Origin: Bradyrhizobium sp.
GTDB lineage: Bacteria; Pseudomonadota; Alphaproteobacteria; Rhizobiales; Xanthobacteraceae
Reading direction: 5' to 3'
Assembly (NCBI GenBank): GCA_028290305.1
Contig: JAQGKC010000090.1
Coordinates: 1-62,866, forward strand
Length of the DNA: 62,866 bases
The position numbers and the translations under genes are program-made. The notes under the pieces are model-generated. The model was not told the DNA's origin. It saw nothing but the letters and a program-made list of their open reading frames with translations, and did not search any database. Within the stretch, counting starts at the first letter, position 1, and every line of letters begins with the position of its first letter. Of the stretch, positions 36,515 to 45,365 are shown in pieces.

Positions 36515-37219
36515 ATGCTGCTCGCAGGCAAGAAAGTCGTAGTCGTCGGCGGCTCTTCAGGGATCGGTCTTTCGACCGCCGAACTCGCAAAGCGCGAAGG
36601 CGCCGAAGTTATTATTGCTTCCCGCAATGCTGATCGCCTGAATGCGGTCGCGAAAAAGCTGGACGCGATTGCGATCCCGGCCGATGTCACCAGCGATGAA
36701 AGCGTCGCTGGTCTTTTCCGCAGTTGCGGTCCGGTCGATCATGTGGTGGTCACCGCCGCGCAGCTCCGTTCAGGTCCCTTCAAGACCGTGGCCATGGAAG
36801 ATGTGCGCGCCACGATGGAAGGCAAGTTTTGGGGCGCCTGGCGTGTCGCGCGATCGGCTGACATCCGGCCGGGTGGATCGCTCACATTGGTCTCCGGTTA
36901 CCTGAGCATTCGTCCGCGGCCCAACTCCGCCATTGTCGGCGCAGCCAACGGCGCGATCGAATCGCTGGCGCGCAGTCTGGCGCTCGAGCTTGCGCCGGTG
37001 CGCGTCAACGCCGTCTCGCCCGGGATCATCGACACGCCGATCCGCGCTGCCATGCCGGAAGCCGCGCGTCTCGACATGCTTGCCAGGACGGCCGCCGCTC
37101 TGCCCGTCGGCCGTGTCGGCCTCGGTGAAGATATCGCGCGTCAGATCCTTGCTTTCATGACCATCGGCTTTGCGACAGGATCGATCGTCTATATCGATGG
37201 GGGCGCCTTGATAAGCTGA
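36515..37219 (+). CDS. SDR-fold protein lacking the YxxxK dyad
   Basis: The 234-aa product has a normal Rossmann start (VVVVGGSSGIGLSTAEL) and ending (GFATGSIVYIDGG), plus the structural Ser S127 (LTLVSGYLS). At the catalytic position, where YxxxK is expected before GAIESLARSLALE, it reads VGAAN (141-145): Tyr is Val and Lys is Asn. The usual proton-transfer chemistry is therefore not available. It may bind NAD(P) or substrate with another job, or use other residues. GAGGAAA precedes the start. It sits between the TPP enzyme and the flavoprotein, all on the same strand. Confidence 0.88.
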   Translation: MLLAGKKVVVVGGSSGIGLSTAELAKREGAEVIIASRNADRLNAVAKKLDAIAIPADVTSDESVAGLFRSCGPVDHVVVTAAQLRSGPFKTVAMEDVRATMEGKFWGAWRVARSADIRPGGSLTLVSGYLSIRPRPNSAIVGAANGAIESLARSLALELAPVRVNAVSPGIIDTPIRAAMPEAARLDMLARTAAALPVGRVGLGEDIARQILAFMTIGFATGSIVYIDGGALIS

Positions 37220-37242
37220 TAGTTAGGTTGGAGATTTCCTCA

Positions 37243-38646
37243 ATGACGCGAGATCTTCGAAATCTAGTTGTGGTCGGACATGGCGCGGCTGGCCTCGCAG
37301 CAGCTCTCTCGGCGGCCGAGCAGACCCGCAGCCGCGGTTTGCGTATCGATATTACCTTGCTCGAAAAATCGCGCGAAGATGAAGCTGGCGGAAATACCCG
37401 CTGGAGTCCTTCCTATATGCGGCTGGCTGCACCGGATCGGCTCGCACCCGGGTTCGAAGACGATATGCGGCAGGCGTCGGGAGGATTGGCTGATCGAGGC
37501 TATTTCCGGACGCTGGCGGAGAAGGCGACCGGAACGATCGAGTGGCTGCAGACCCACGAGGTCGAATTCATTACGCCGGTTTATTATCTCAGCGCCGGCC
37601 CGCCACGTATCCAGCCGGTCGGGGGCGGCCGCGCCATCGTTGAACGGTTGTCGGATGCCGCAAAAAGCGCAGGTGTGAAGGTTCTCTACGAATCCCCGGC
37701 GATCCGGCTCGTCATGGCGGAAGGTCACGTTAGCGGCGTAGCGATTCAATCCGATAACGGCGTCACGACAACGCTCGATGCTGATGCCGTCATTCTCGCT
37801 TCCGGCGGATTCCAGGGTAACCCCGAGATGATGGGCGCGCATTTCGGGCCCGCAGGCGAGACCATCAGACTGATTTCGCCTGGAACTGGTTTCGACACCG
37901 GCGATGGCATCCGCATGGCTGTGGACCAGGGCGCGGCAGTTTCGGGCGATTGGAACGGCATGCATATCGAGCCGATCGATCCACGCAGCCGTCACTCCGC
38001 ACCGGTCGTACTGGTGTATCCTTACGGGATCGTCGTCGATCAGGATGGGCGTCGTTTCTTCGACGAAGGCGGCGGTCTCGTGCACGAGACATGGGAAGTC
38101 TTTGCCCGGGATATCCATTTCGCAAGACCAAAAGGTATCGCGTACGCGATCCTCGACTCCGGCCTGTTCGAGATTCCCGGTTTCGAGCGAGCGATCCGAT
38201 CGGACGTGCCGCCGTATCAATCCGAGGTGATCGAGGATCTCGCGATGCAGATCGGGATTCCTCCTCTCAATCTGAGAGAAACGATCGACACATTCAATGC
38301 CGCGGCTACGGGCAATGCTGCGCGGTTCGACGCGACGCGCTGCGATGGATTGGCCGCGGCCAGTGAACTGAAGCCGCCGAAGTCGAATTGGGCGCGCGCT
38401 ATCGCAAAGCCGCCGTATCTGGCTTATCCCCTGATCGGCGCCATCGCCTATACATTCGGCGGTCTCGCCACCAACGAAAAGACGGAAGTCTTGAGCGAGC
38501 GGGGCCCGATGCCAGGCCTTTACGCCGCAGGGGAAGCCACCGGACATTTTTACGGCACGGCACCGAACGCCGTTTCGGTGCTTCGTGCGTTGGTTTTTGG
38601 ACAAATTGCGGGACGGGAAGCTATCTGCTTCCTGCAAACCCAATAA
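37243..38646 (+). CDS. FAD-dependent dehydrogenase of the fumarate reductase/tricarballylate dehydrogenase type
   Basis: The 467-aa flavoprotein has the FAD-binding GHGAAGLAAALSAAEQT, the GGNTRWSPSYMR segment, DAVILASGGFQGNPEMM and the C-terminal PMPGLYAAGEATGHFYG block characteristic of the FAD_binding_2 family (TcuA, 3-ketosteroid dehydrogenase, FcsB-type). I use ATG 37243 (GGAG upstream) rather than TTG 37228. It likely removes or adds two hydrogens next to a carbonyl or carboxylate. It lies in the run TPP enzyme-SDR-FAD-cupin, with no obvious electron-acceptor partner gene. Confidence 0.88.
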   Translation: MTRDLRNLVVVGHGAAGLAAALSAAEQTRSRGLRIDITLLEKSREDEAGGNTRWSPSYMRLAAPDRLAPGFEDDMRQASGGLADRGYFRTLAEKATGTIEWLQTHEVEFITPVYYLSAGPPRIQPVGGGRAIVERLSDAAKSAGVKVLYESPAIRLVMAEGHVSGVAIQSDNGVTTTLDADAVILASGGFQGNPEMMGAHFGPAGETIRLISPGTGFDTGDGIRMAVDQGAAVSGDWNGMHIEPIDPRSRHSAPVVLVYPYGIVVDQDGRRFFDEGGGLVHETWEVFARDIHFARPKGIAYAILDSGLFEIPGFERAIRSDVPPYQSEVIEDLAMQIGIPPLNLRETIDTFNAAATGNAARFDATRCDGLAAASELKPPKSNWARAIAKPPYLAYPLIGAIAYTFGGLATNEKTEVLSERGPMPGLYAAGEATGHFYGTAPNAVSVLRALVFGQIAGREAICFLQTQ

Positions 38647-38671
38647 TATCGGCATCCGGCTTGCGCCGGAA

Positions 38672-39070
38672 ATGACCCTAACGACAATGGCTTTGGAAGA
38701 AAACGGTGCTTTTATCCGCAATATAGCCGAAGTGCCCTGGCGTGAATTTCCCAATCACTTTGGTGGCGCATTATCGAAACCGCTGGTGATGCCGGAGACC
38801 GCCGGCTGTCGTCACCTGGATTACCGCATCTCGATGTATCAACCGATGGCGCATGTCGCCCGGCACAAGCATCAGGTTCAGGAGCAGATCTACCACGTGC
38901 TCGAAGGCGAGGGGTTGATGGAGATCGCCGGCAAGAACCACGTGGTGCGCAAACACGATTTTATCTTTCTGCCACCCGGCGTCGAGCACGCCATCTCAAA
39001 TTCGGGTCTGGTCGATCTCGTATTTCTGGTCATCACGTCGCCGGTCAGCGACGACGAGAAGCCGGTTTAA
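38672..39070 (+). CDS. Cupin-domain protein
   Basis: The 132-aa protein is a single cupin barrel: motif 1 HKHQVQEQIYHVLEGEG supplies two His and a Glu-like ligand set, motif 2 FLPPGVEHAISN a further His. Small cupins of this kind act as isomerases, decarboxylases or dioxygenases using a metal, or bind a metabolite. It is the last gene of the TPP-SDR-FAD run and probably handles an intermediate. The start could also be ATG 38687. It converges with the Baeyer-Villiger monooxygenase gene, with 22 bases between. Confidence 0.85.
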   Translation: MTLTTMALEENGAFIRNIAEVPWREFPNHFGGALSKPLVMPETAGCRHLDYRISMYQPMAHVARHKHQVQEQIYHVLEGEGLMEIAGKNHVVRKHDFIFLPPGVEHAISNSGLVDLVFLVITSPVSDDEKPV

Positions 39071-39092
39071 TTTTAAGCTTGCGCCCGTCTCT

Positions 39093-40841
39093 TCAGACCA
39101 TCGGGACACGCCTGGCGGCGATAGCCGCCGGTGAAATGACATCGATATCGAGAGGTACCCGCCACCGTTCTGTATAGCGCACCTGGGGCGCGGCGTTGCT
39201 GCGTGTCGCACCTTCCAGGACGAAGCCCTGGAAGCCGCCGCTCATGACCTCGTTGCATTTCTCCACATAAACGGGGAAGCCGCCGATATACGGCATGAAG
39301 ACACGCGGCCGGCCGGGTATGTTGGCGCCGACATACCAGGAACTGCAAGTTGATCGCAACGACACCGTCGATACCTCGTTCACGTGCTCGACCCAGGCGT
39401 CCTCATCGCTTGGGATCGGCTCGATCGATGTTGCCCCGATATACCGCATGTGGCCCATGCAGTCCGCCAGCCAATCGACATGCTGCTCGATCGACTGGAT
39501 CATGCTCGCGAGGACGGAAGGGCTGCCAGGGCCGGTGATCATGAAAAGGTTGGGGAAGCCCGCAGACGCCAGCCCGAGATAGGCACGAGGGCCCGTCTGC
39601 CATTTCTCGGACAGAGTCAGGCCATTACGACCGGTAATCCGAATCTTGTCGAATGATCCCGTCATTGCAGCAAAGCCCGTGGCGCAGACGATGGCATCCA
39701 CCGCGTACTCGACACCGCCGACCTCGATGCCTTGTGCCGTGAAGCGTTCGATCGGCGTCCGGGATACGTCGACCAGCTTGACGTGAGGCAAATTGTAGGT
39801 CTCGAAGTAACCGGTATCGACGCACAGGCGTTTGCAACCGAAGACGTTGTCCGGACACAGCAGGTCGGCGGTGATCGGATCCTTCACAATGGCGCGGATC
39901 TTCCGGCGGGCGAAGTCGGCGATGGTGTCGTTGGCGGCTTTTTCGAACAACAGATCGCCATAGGAACCGAGAAAGGGCAGGCCGCCGCGTGCCCAGGCTT
40001 CCTCATACTGCTTATCGCGGTCTACCGGGCTCGTCTCCAGCGCCGGCTTGGTGTTGAAGGGAAAATAGAAGCCGGTCGGGCGTGCGCGGGCCTTTGCCCG
40101 AAGCGCGGGATAGCCGGCTTTCGCCTCCCGCAGGTATTCTGGCGTCAGCTTTTCGTTCCAGGCCGGCACGGACCAGGTCGCCGTGCGCTGGAAGACCGTG
40201 AGAGCGGAGGCCTGCTGCGCGATAATCGGAATCGACTGGACCGCCGAAGAGCCGGTACCGATGATGCCTACACGCAGCCCGGTAAAGTCGACGCCCTCAT
40301 GCGGCCATTCACCGGTGTGGTAGATGGGTCCGCGAAAGTCTTCGAGATTTTTGAAGTTCGGACGGTTCGGCGCCGACAAGCAGCCGACTGCCATAATACA
40401 GAACTTCGCAGTAATTCTGTCGCCGCGGTCCGTCTCGATCAGCCAGCATTTGGCTTCATCATCGAATGTTGCGGCAATAACGCGCGTGTCGAACACGATG
40501 TGCTGGCGAAGATCGAAGCGATCGGCAACATGGTTGGCATAGGAGAGAATTTCAGGTTGCGGCGCGTACTTCTCCGACCAGCTCCAATCCTGGTCCAGTT
40601 CCTCCGAAAAGGAGAAGGAGTACTGCATGCTCTCGATGTCGCAACGCGCGCCCGGATAACGGTTCCAATACCAGGTGCCACCCACGCCACTGCCGGCCTC
40701 AAGGACCCGTGCCGAAAAGCCAAGCCCGCGCAGGCGATGCAGCATGTACATTCCGGCGAAGCCCGCACCCACGACAACGGTGTCGAAAGTCGTTCCAACC
40801 TCCGCAGGGCGCTCCCGCCCAGTTATGGTGTTCGCAATCAT
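39093..40841 (-). CDS. Baeyer-Villiger-type flavin monooxygenase
   Basis: The 582-aa protein has two Rossmann motifs (GAGFAG 25-30 and GIIGTGSSAV from 192) flanking the Baeyer-Villiger fingerprint FRGPIYHTGEWP (169-180), which fits FxGxxxHxxxWP. These enzymes insert oxygen next to a ketone to give an ester or lactone, using NADPH and O2. I use ATG 40841 with AGGAG upstream; the open frame extends to 41009. The resemblance is to cyclohexanone/phenylacetone monooxygenase-type enzymes; the substrate is unknown. It lies between the TPP cluster and the amidohydrolases. Confidence 0.93.
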   Translation of the reverse strand: MIANTITGRERPAEVGTTFDTVVVGAGFAGMYMLHRLRGLGFSARVLEAGSGVGGTWYWNRYPGARCDIESMQYSFSFSEELDQDWSWSEKYAPQPEILSYANHVADRFDLRQHIVFDTRVIAATFDDEAKCWLIETDRGDRITAKFCIMAVGCLSAPNRPNFKNLEDFRGPIYHTGEWPHEGVDFTGLRVGIIGTGSSAVQSIPIIAQQASALTVFQRTATWSVPAWNEKLTPEYLREAKAGYPALRAKARARPTGFYFPFNTKPALETSPVDRDKQYEEAWARGGLPFLGSYGDLLFEKAANDTIADFARRKIRAIVKDPITADLLCPDNVFGCKRLCVDTGYFETYNLPHVKLVDVSRTPIERFTAQGIEVGGVEYAVDAIVCATGFAAMTGSFDKIRITGRNGLTLSEKWQTGPRAYLGLASAGFPNLFMITGPGSPSVLASMIQSIEQHVDWLADCMGHMRYIGATSIEPIPSDEDAWVEHVNEVSTVSLRSTCSSWYVGANIPGRPRVFMPYIGGFPVYVEKCNEVMSGGFQGFVLEGATRSNAAPQVRYTERWRVPLDIDVISPAAIAARRVPMV

Positions 40842-41366
40842 GGTTGCGTCGTCTCCTTGTTGGTCGCACCAAAGTAAACCAGACATTGAGAAAATTTTTC
40901 GCCGCTTCTGATACCGTTCGCTAACAAAATCGCCGAGGAAGTGAACACATGGTCGGGACATTCTCGGCGAATAACCGAATGGCCCAACCCGCCTGAACTT
41001 GAAGCCCATGATGATATCCGCTCGACGTCATTCGTCCAGCCTGGATCGAGCACGGCGTTCAAGCACAGTTTGCATAGCAATCGCCAAGCCTTCTCCCGCC
41101 GCAGCAAATGCATGCCACCAATAGGATGGCATACTGATGATTGAACGTAAGCGCATGCATCACCGGAAACAGGTTCGCAGAATTAGTCGCGTCTTCGAGA
41201 CTGACTACAAATTATGCAGCGCGACTGATGAAATGACGCCCTAGCGGGCAACGCTGTCTCGCCAAGAAATAAACATCAGAAAAATACTCCGTATACCCGC
41301 ATATAACCCGTCAAAAGTCGCTGGCATGGCGGTTGCATCGCGCTGCGGGCGAGGTAGAGCGGCGTC
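40842..41366. promoter_or_regulatory. Divergent gap before the amidohydrolase operon, with a GTATAC-like motif
   Basis: No convincing gene in 525 bases. At 41125-41142 lies GATGGCATACTGATGATT, nearly identical to GATGGTATACTGATGATA at 49317-49334 before the LLM monooxygenase. The centre resembles the TGGTATACCA core bound by FadR-type GntR regulators, but no GntR gene is in the window. The site may control the amidohydrolase/Liv operon, the divergent monooxygenase, or both. Confidence 0.45.
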
Positions 41367-42764
41367 ATGACCAGAACGTTGATTGAGAACGCAGATTGGG
41401 TGGTGACCGTCGACGCCAACAGGCGAATGCTGCGGTCTGCGTCGATATTGATTGAAGACAATCGCTTCGTATTCGTAGGTAATGCCCGCGACCTGCCGGA
41501 AAGCATCGACGTCGACCGTCGCATCGATGGACGGGGGCTTCTGATCGTGCCCGGTTTCATCGATACCCATGTTCATAACACCCAGCAGCTCGGCCGGGGT
41601 TTGGCCGATGAATGTGATATCCCGCAGCAGCTGTTGGAGAGGCTATACGGTTACGAGTCCGTGCTGACGTCGGAGGAAGCGTATCTCGCGGCGAAGCTTT
41701 GCCAAATGGAATTGATCAAGGCAGGCACGACCTGCTTTCTCGATCCCAGCAGTTATTTCCCGGATGAAACAGCGCGTGCTGTTTCCGAAACCGGAATACG
41801 CGGCGTCGTCTCGAGAACCGCTTTTGATATCCATCGTACCGCAATCGGCGATATGCCGGGCCGCAAGATGTTCAGGGAAACCCTTCAAGAGGCGATGTCG
41901 AAGGCGGAAGAGACCGTCAAAAGGCATCACAATACTTGCGATGGCAGACTTCACGCATGGTTCGCCTTAAGAATCCTGGCGGGATGTTCGGACGAGCTTT
42001 GCCGCCGGACGCGTGTTCTCGCTGACAAGCACGGTGTCGGCATCGTGATGCACGCGTCGGAGGCTCGCGATGAGGTGGTCGCGTCCCGGCTGACGTCTGG
42101 TTTCAGTGACGTCGAGCGACTCGAGCATCTGGGGATACTCGGCGCTGACATGGTCATGATTCACATGGGATGGGCGTCGCCCCGCGAGATCGAGTTGGCG
42201 CGGCGGCATAAATTCAAAATATCCCACACGCCGGCGACCTCGTACCGGATCGCGATGGGCGATCAGTTGCACGGAAAATTTCCGGAAATGGCGGCGATCG
42301 GGGTGACCGTCTCACTGAGCTGCAATTCTGCCATGTCGTCCAACTTTCTCGACATGGTCCGGCTGATGAACGTTGGCGCTGGTGCCATGAGATCCATTCG
42401 GTTGAGCGCTTTCATCTTCCCGCCCGAACAAATGGTGGAAATGGCCACGATAAACGGCGCAATCGCGGTGGACCAGCAGAACGAGATTGGTTCGATCGAA
42501 GTCGGCAAGAAAGCCGATCTCGCCGCTTTCGACACGATGCGTCCGGAATGGCGCCCGATGCTGAATCCTCTCTCAAACCTTGTCCATAGCGCGAGGGGAG
42601 GGGCTCACACCGTGATTATCGATGGCAAAGTATTGCTCGACGCCGGGCGGGTCACTTTTACGGACGAGCAAGCATTGCTGGCAGAATGCCAGCAGCACGG
42701 GCTGAATATCGCGGCGCGCTCCGGACTGGGTCCGGCAACGCAATCGCCCTGGCCCTGTTGTTAG
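41367..42764 (+). CDS. Amidohydrolase, TrzN/guanine-deaminase-like, with Asp-to-Asn at the metal site
   Basis: The 465-aa protein is a cyclic amidohydrolase of the chlorohydrolase/deaminase branch: H68 and H70 in DTHVHNTQQLGRG, H229 (VMHASE) and H266 (MIHMGW) are in place. The barrel-8 Asp, expected in a TDG motif, aligns with N320 in SLSCNSAMSSNFLD. Family enzymes deaminate, dechlorinate or hydrolyse N-heterocycles and amides. With Asn for Asp, activity would be altered or lost, unless the alignment at this one place is wrong. A paralogue with more losses follows after 9 bases; next comes a complete Liv transporter on the same strand. Confidence 0.87.
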   Translation: MTRTLIENADWVVTVDANRRMLRSASILIEDNRFVFVGNARDLPESIDVDRRIDGRGLLIVPGFIDTHVHNTQQLGRGLADECDIPQQLLERLYGYESVLTSEEAYLAAKLCQMELIKAGTTCFLDPSSYFPDETARAVSETGIRGVVSRTAFDIHRTAIGDMPGRKMFRETLQEAMSKAEETVKRHHNTCDGRLHAWFALRILAGCSDELCRRTRVLADKHGVGIVMHASEARDEVVASRLTSGFSDVERLEHLGILGADMVMIHMGWASPREIELARRHKFKISHTPATSYRIAMGDQLHGKFPEMAAIGVTVSLSCNSAMSSNFLDMVRLMNVGAGAMRSIRLSAFIFPPEQMVEMATINGAIAVDQQNEIGSIEVGKKADLAAFDTMRPEWRPMLNPLSNLVHSARGGAHTVIIDGKVLLDAGRVTFTDEQALLAECQQHGLNIAARSGLGPATQSPWPCC

Positions 42765-42773
42765 GGACCCGCG

Positions 42774-44186
42774 ATGACCATCGTGATCAACAATTTGGAT
42801 TGGCTCATTACCGTCGATAAGTCCCGCCGAATCATCAAAAATGGAAGCATCGTAGTCAGCGATGGCTTGATCCAATTTGTCGGAAAGACGGGCGAACGGG
42901 CGCGCGTCGATGGCGAGAACGTCATCGATGGCAAAGGGTTGATCGCCGTGCCCGGATTGATCGACACGTCCGTTTCGGTTGTGCAGCAGCTCGGGCGAGG
43001 GCTCGGCGATCTCTGTGATATTCCAGAATACAGGTTGAACCGCGTCGCGAGTTACGAGGCGGCGCTCCATCCCGATGATGCGAGGGCCGCGGCGCGACAT
43101 TTTGCTCTCGAGATGATACGTGCGGGCTCCACGTTCTTTGTGGATACAGGTAGCCGCTACCCTTTGGAGATCGCCCAAACGGTGGTCGAGCAGGGGCTCA
43201 AAGGCATTGTGGGCTTTGCATGCCAGGACGTGTTCGACACGCCCATGGGACCTTATGCGACGAACGCCGCCCGGTTGGATTTGGAACAGGTGCTCGAGCG
43301 CGCCGAGCGGGCGATCATTCAAATTCGCGAGATCGGGCGGGATCTGGTCGCGCCATGTATCTGTATCCCCTGGCTGACAGGTTGCTCCGACGCATTGGGA
43401 GCTGCGCTTTCCGATCTTGCCAACAAGCACGATCTACCAGTCGTCGTCAGTGCGAGCGCATCGCGGGACGAGGCCGTCCACTCCCGTATCCATTCCAGAA
43501 TGACCGAGATCAAGCGGCTCGAAAAGCTGGGTCTGCTCGGCGCGAGGACCATTATTTCCCACGCGGGTTGGACCAACCCTGACGATCTGAGGCTCATCGT
43601 GCAAAGTGGCGCAACGGTGGCTTGCTGTCCGTCAATGTCACATCGCCTTGGCACCGGCGCTCTGGAACAAGGCAGATATCCCGAACTCATCGCATTTGGA
43701 GCGAATGTCACGCTCGGATCCGGGTCGGCAATGGCGAGCAACTACGTCGATGTCGCCCGTCAGCTCTATCTATTTTCCGGCGGCAGCAAAACTTATCGGC
43801 TCGACGCGACGATTGCCGGACCGGAGAATTCGGTGGAGATGGCAACCGTGCGCGCGGCGGCGGCTCTCGGACGCTCCAAAGAAATCGGTTCTCTGGAAGA
43901 AAGCAAGCAAGCCGACGTTGCGATGTTTCGGTGCGCGACAGCGGATTGGACACCGGTCATCAACCCAATTCAGAATCTCGTCTTCAGTTCTCGCGGCGGA
44001 GCCGACACTGTTCTGGTCGCGGGGAAGATTTTGCTGCTCCATGGCGCGCCCGTTCGTGCCGATGAAGCGGCCATCATGCGCGACTCGCAGTGGCGCGCCG
44101 AGGCAATTGCCCGACGCAGCAACCTGGAGCGATTTTCCAGGTCTGCCTGGCAAACCAGCGGATTGAATCCAACGATGGAGAAATAA
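42774..44186 (+). CDS. Amidohydrolase-fold pseudoenzyme paralogue
   Basis: The 470-aa protein is clearly a paralogue of the upstream amidohydrolase (DTxVxxxQQLGRGL, RDEAVxSR and SHAGW blocks align throughout), yet the metal site is mostly gone: the HxH pair is S66 and S68, the barrel-5 His is S226, and the barrel-8 Asp is G317; only H263 remains. The frame is intact over its full length, so selection seems to have kept the fold. A regulatory or structural partner of the first enzyme is the simplest idea. It is coupled upstream (9-base gap) and abuts the binding-protein gene. Confidence 0.87.
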   Translation: MTIVINNLDWLITVDKSRRIIKNGSIVVSDGLIQFVGKTGERARVDGENVIDGKGLIAVPGLIDTSVSVVQQLGRGLGDLCDIPEYRLNRVASYEAALHPDDARAAARHFALEMIRAGSTFFVDTGSRYPLEIAQTVVEQGLKGIVGFACQDVFDTPMGPYATNAARLDLEQVLERAERAIIQIREIGRDLVAPCICIPWLTGCSDALGAALSDLANKHDLPVVVSASASRDEAVHSRIHSRMTEIKRLEKLGLLGARTIISHAGWTNPDDLRLIVQSGATVACCPSMSHRLGTGALEQGRYPELIAFGANVTLGSGSAMASNYVDVARQLYLFSGGSKTYRLDATIAGPENSVEMATVRAAAALGRSKEIGSLEESKQADVAMFRCATADWTPVINPIQNLVFSSRGGADTVLVAGKILLLHGAPVRADEAAIMRDSQWRAEAIARRSNLERFSRSAWQTSGLNPTMEK

Positions 44187-45365
44187 ATGGCTCGCTTACG
44201 CTTAGCTTTGCTCGCAGCCGCAACGGGTGTCATCGTGGCAAGTCAGGCCTGCTTGGGGGCGGAGGTTGGAATCTCTCCAACCGAGGTCAAGATAGGGCTC
44301 TGGACTCCATTGACAGGACCGACTGCGCTTTTGGGAACCTCGGAGCGCGACGCTATCCAGATCGCCATCGACGAGGTGAACTCGGCCGGCGGCGTCAAAG
44401 GACGAAAGATCAAGCTCATAACGTATGACGATGCCGGCTCGCCCCAGGAAGCGTTGACGTCGGTACGCCGCCTGCTGGACCAGGATGGGGTTTTTGCACT
44501 CATCGCAGGCTCGACGAGTGGAAGTACCTTGCCGGTGATCCCTCTGATTAACCGGAGCAAGGTCCCGTTCATCGCCTCGATTTCGTCGAACAGGAAGCTC
44601 TTGGATCCATTCAGCCGATACATTTTCCGGGTTTACGGCAACGAAACGGTGTTCGCCGACCGCATCGTGGAACTGGCGTTGAAACGAAACAGCATCAAGC
44701 CGGCGATCCTCTATAACAGCAACGATTATGGCGTCGGAGGTGAAGAGGAAGTGTCCAAGCGCCTGCAGCAGGCGTCGGTCACTTTGGTGGCAAAAGAGAG
44801 ATACAACCAGACGGATCAGGATTTCACCGCTCAGCTTCTCCGCATCAAGGAATCCGCCGCGGATTCGCTGTTTGTCTGGGCATTCGCCGCGGAGGCCGGA
44901 ATTATCGTCCGTCAAGCACGAGAAGTCGGACTGACGATTCCGATTTATGGGGGCGCCGGAATTGCCACGCCGCTTTTCCCCAAGACGCTCGGAAGCGTTG
45001 GAAAGGACATTGTCGCGGCCTATGTGGTGCCGGAACTTCCCGATACGTCGATGAAGAAAGCTGTCGCCGATTACCGGGAGATTCTCAAGAAGCAGTATTC
45101 GGGCGCGCTGCCTCCGGGGCGGCCGAGCGAATACGATATGGCAGGTTATGCGGCTCTCAAGATATTCGCAGAAGCGCTCGGCAGAGCCGGCGCTGAACCC
45201 ACGCGAGAGAGTTTGATCACGGCGCTCGAGACGATCAAAGACTACGATCCCGGCACGGTCTTTCCGGTGACTTTCACCAGCACCAATCATGAAGGCACAG
45301 ACCAGGCTGCGCTGCTCCGTATCAACGACGCAAATCAATGGGAACCACTGGGCTCCGCGAAGTGA
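44187..45365 (+). CDS. Liv-type ABC substrate-binding protein (Sec signal)
   Basis: A 392-aa type I binding protein with a Sec-type signal peptide (about 1-25, ending CLGA) and lobe 1 opening VKIGLWTPLTGPTALLGTSERDAIQIAIDEVN. It begins on the base after the stop of the amidohydrolase-fold gene and overlaps livH by four bases, so uptake and hydrolysis are encoded together. The ligand is probably the substrate of the neighbouring amidohydrolase pair, for example an N-containing ring or amide; nothing in the sequence fixes it. Confidence 0.92.
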   Translation: MARLRLALLAAATGVIVASQACLGAEVGISPTEVKIGLWTPLTGPTALLGTSERDAIQIAIDEVNSAGGVKGRKIKLITYDDAGSPQEALTSVRRLLDQDGVFALIAGSTSGSTLPVIPLINRSKVPFIASISSNRKLLDPFSRYIFRVYGNETVFADRIVELALKRNSIKPAILYNSNDYGVGGEEEVSKRLQQASVTLVAKERYNQTDQDFTAQLLRIKESAADSLFVWAFAAEAGIIVRQAREVGLTIPIYGGAGIATPLFPKTLGSVGKDIVAAYVVPELPDTSMKKAVADYREILKKQYSGALPPGRPSEYDMAGYAALKIFAEALGRAGAEPTRESLITALETIKDYDPGTVFPVTFTSTNHEGTDQAALLRINDANQWEPLGSAK

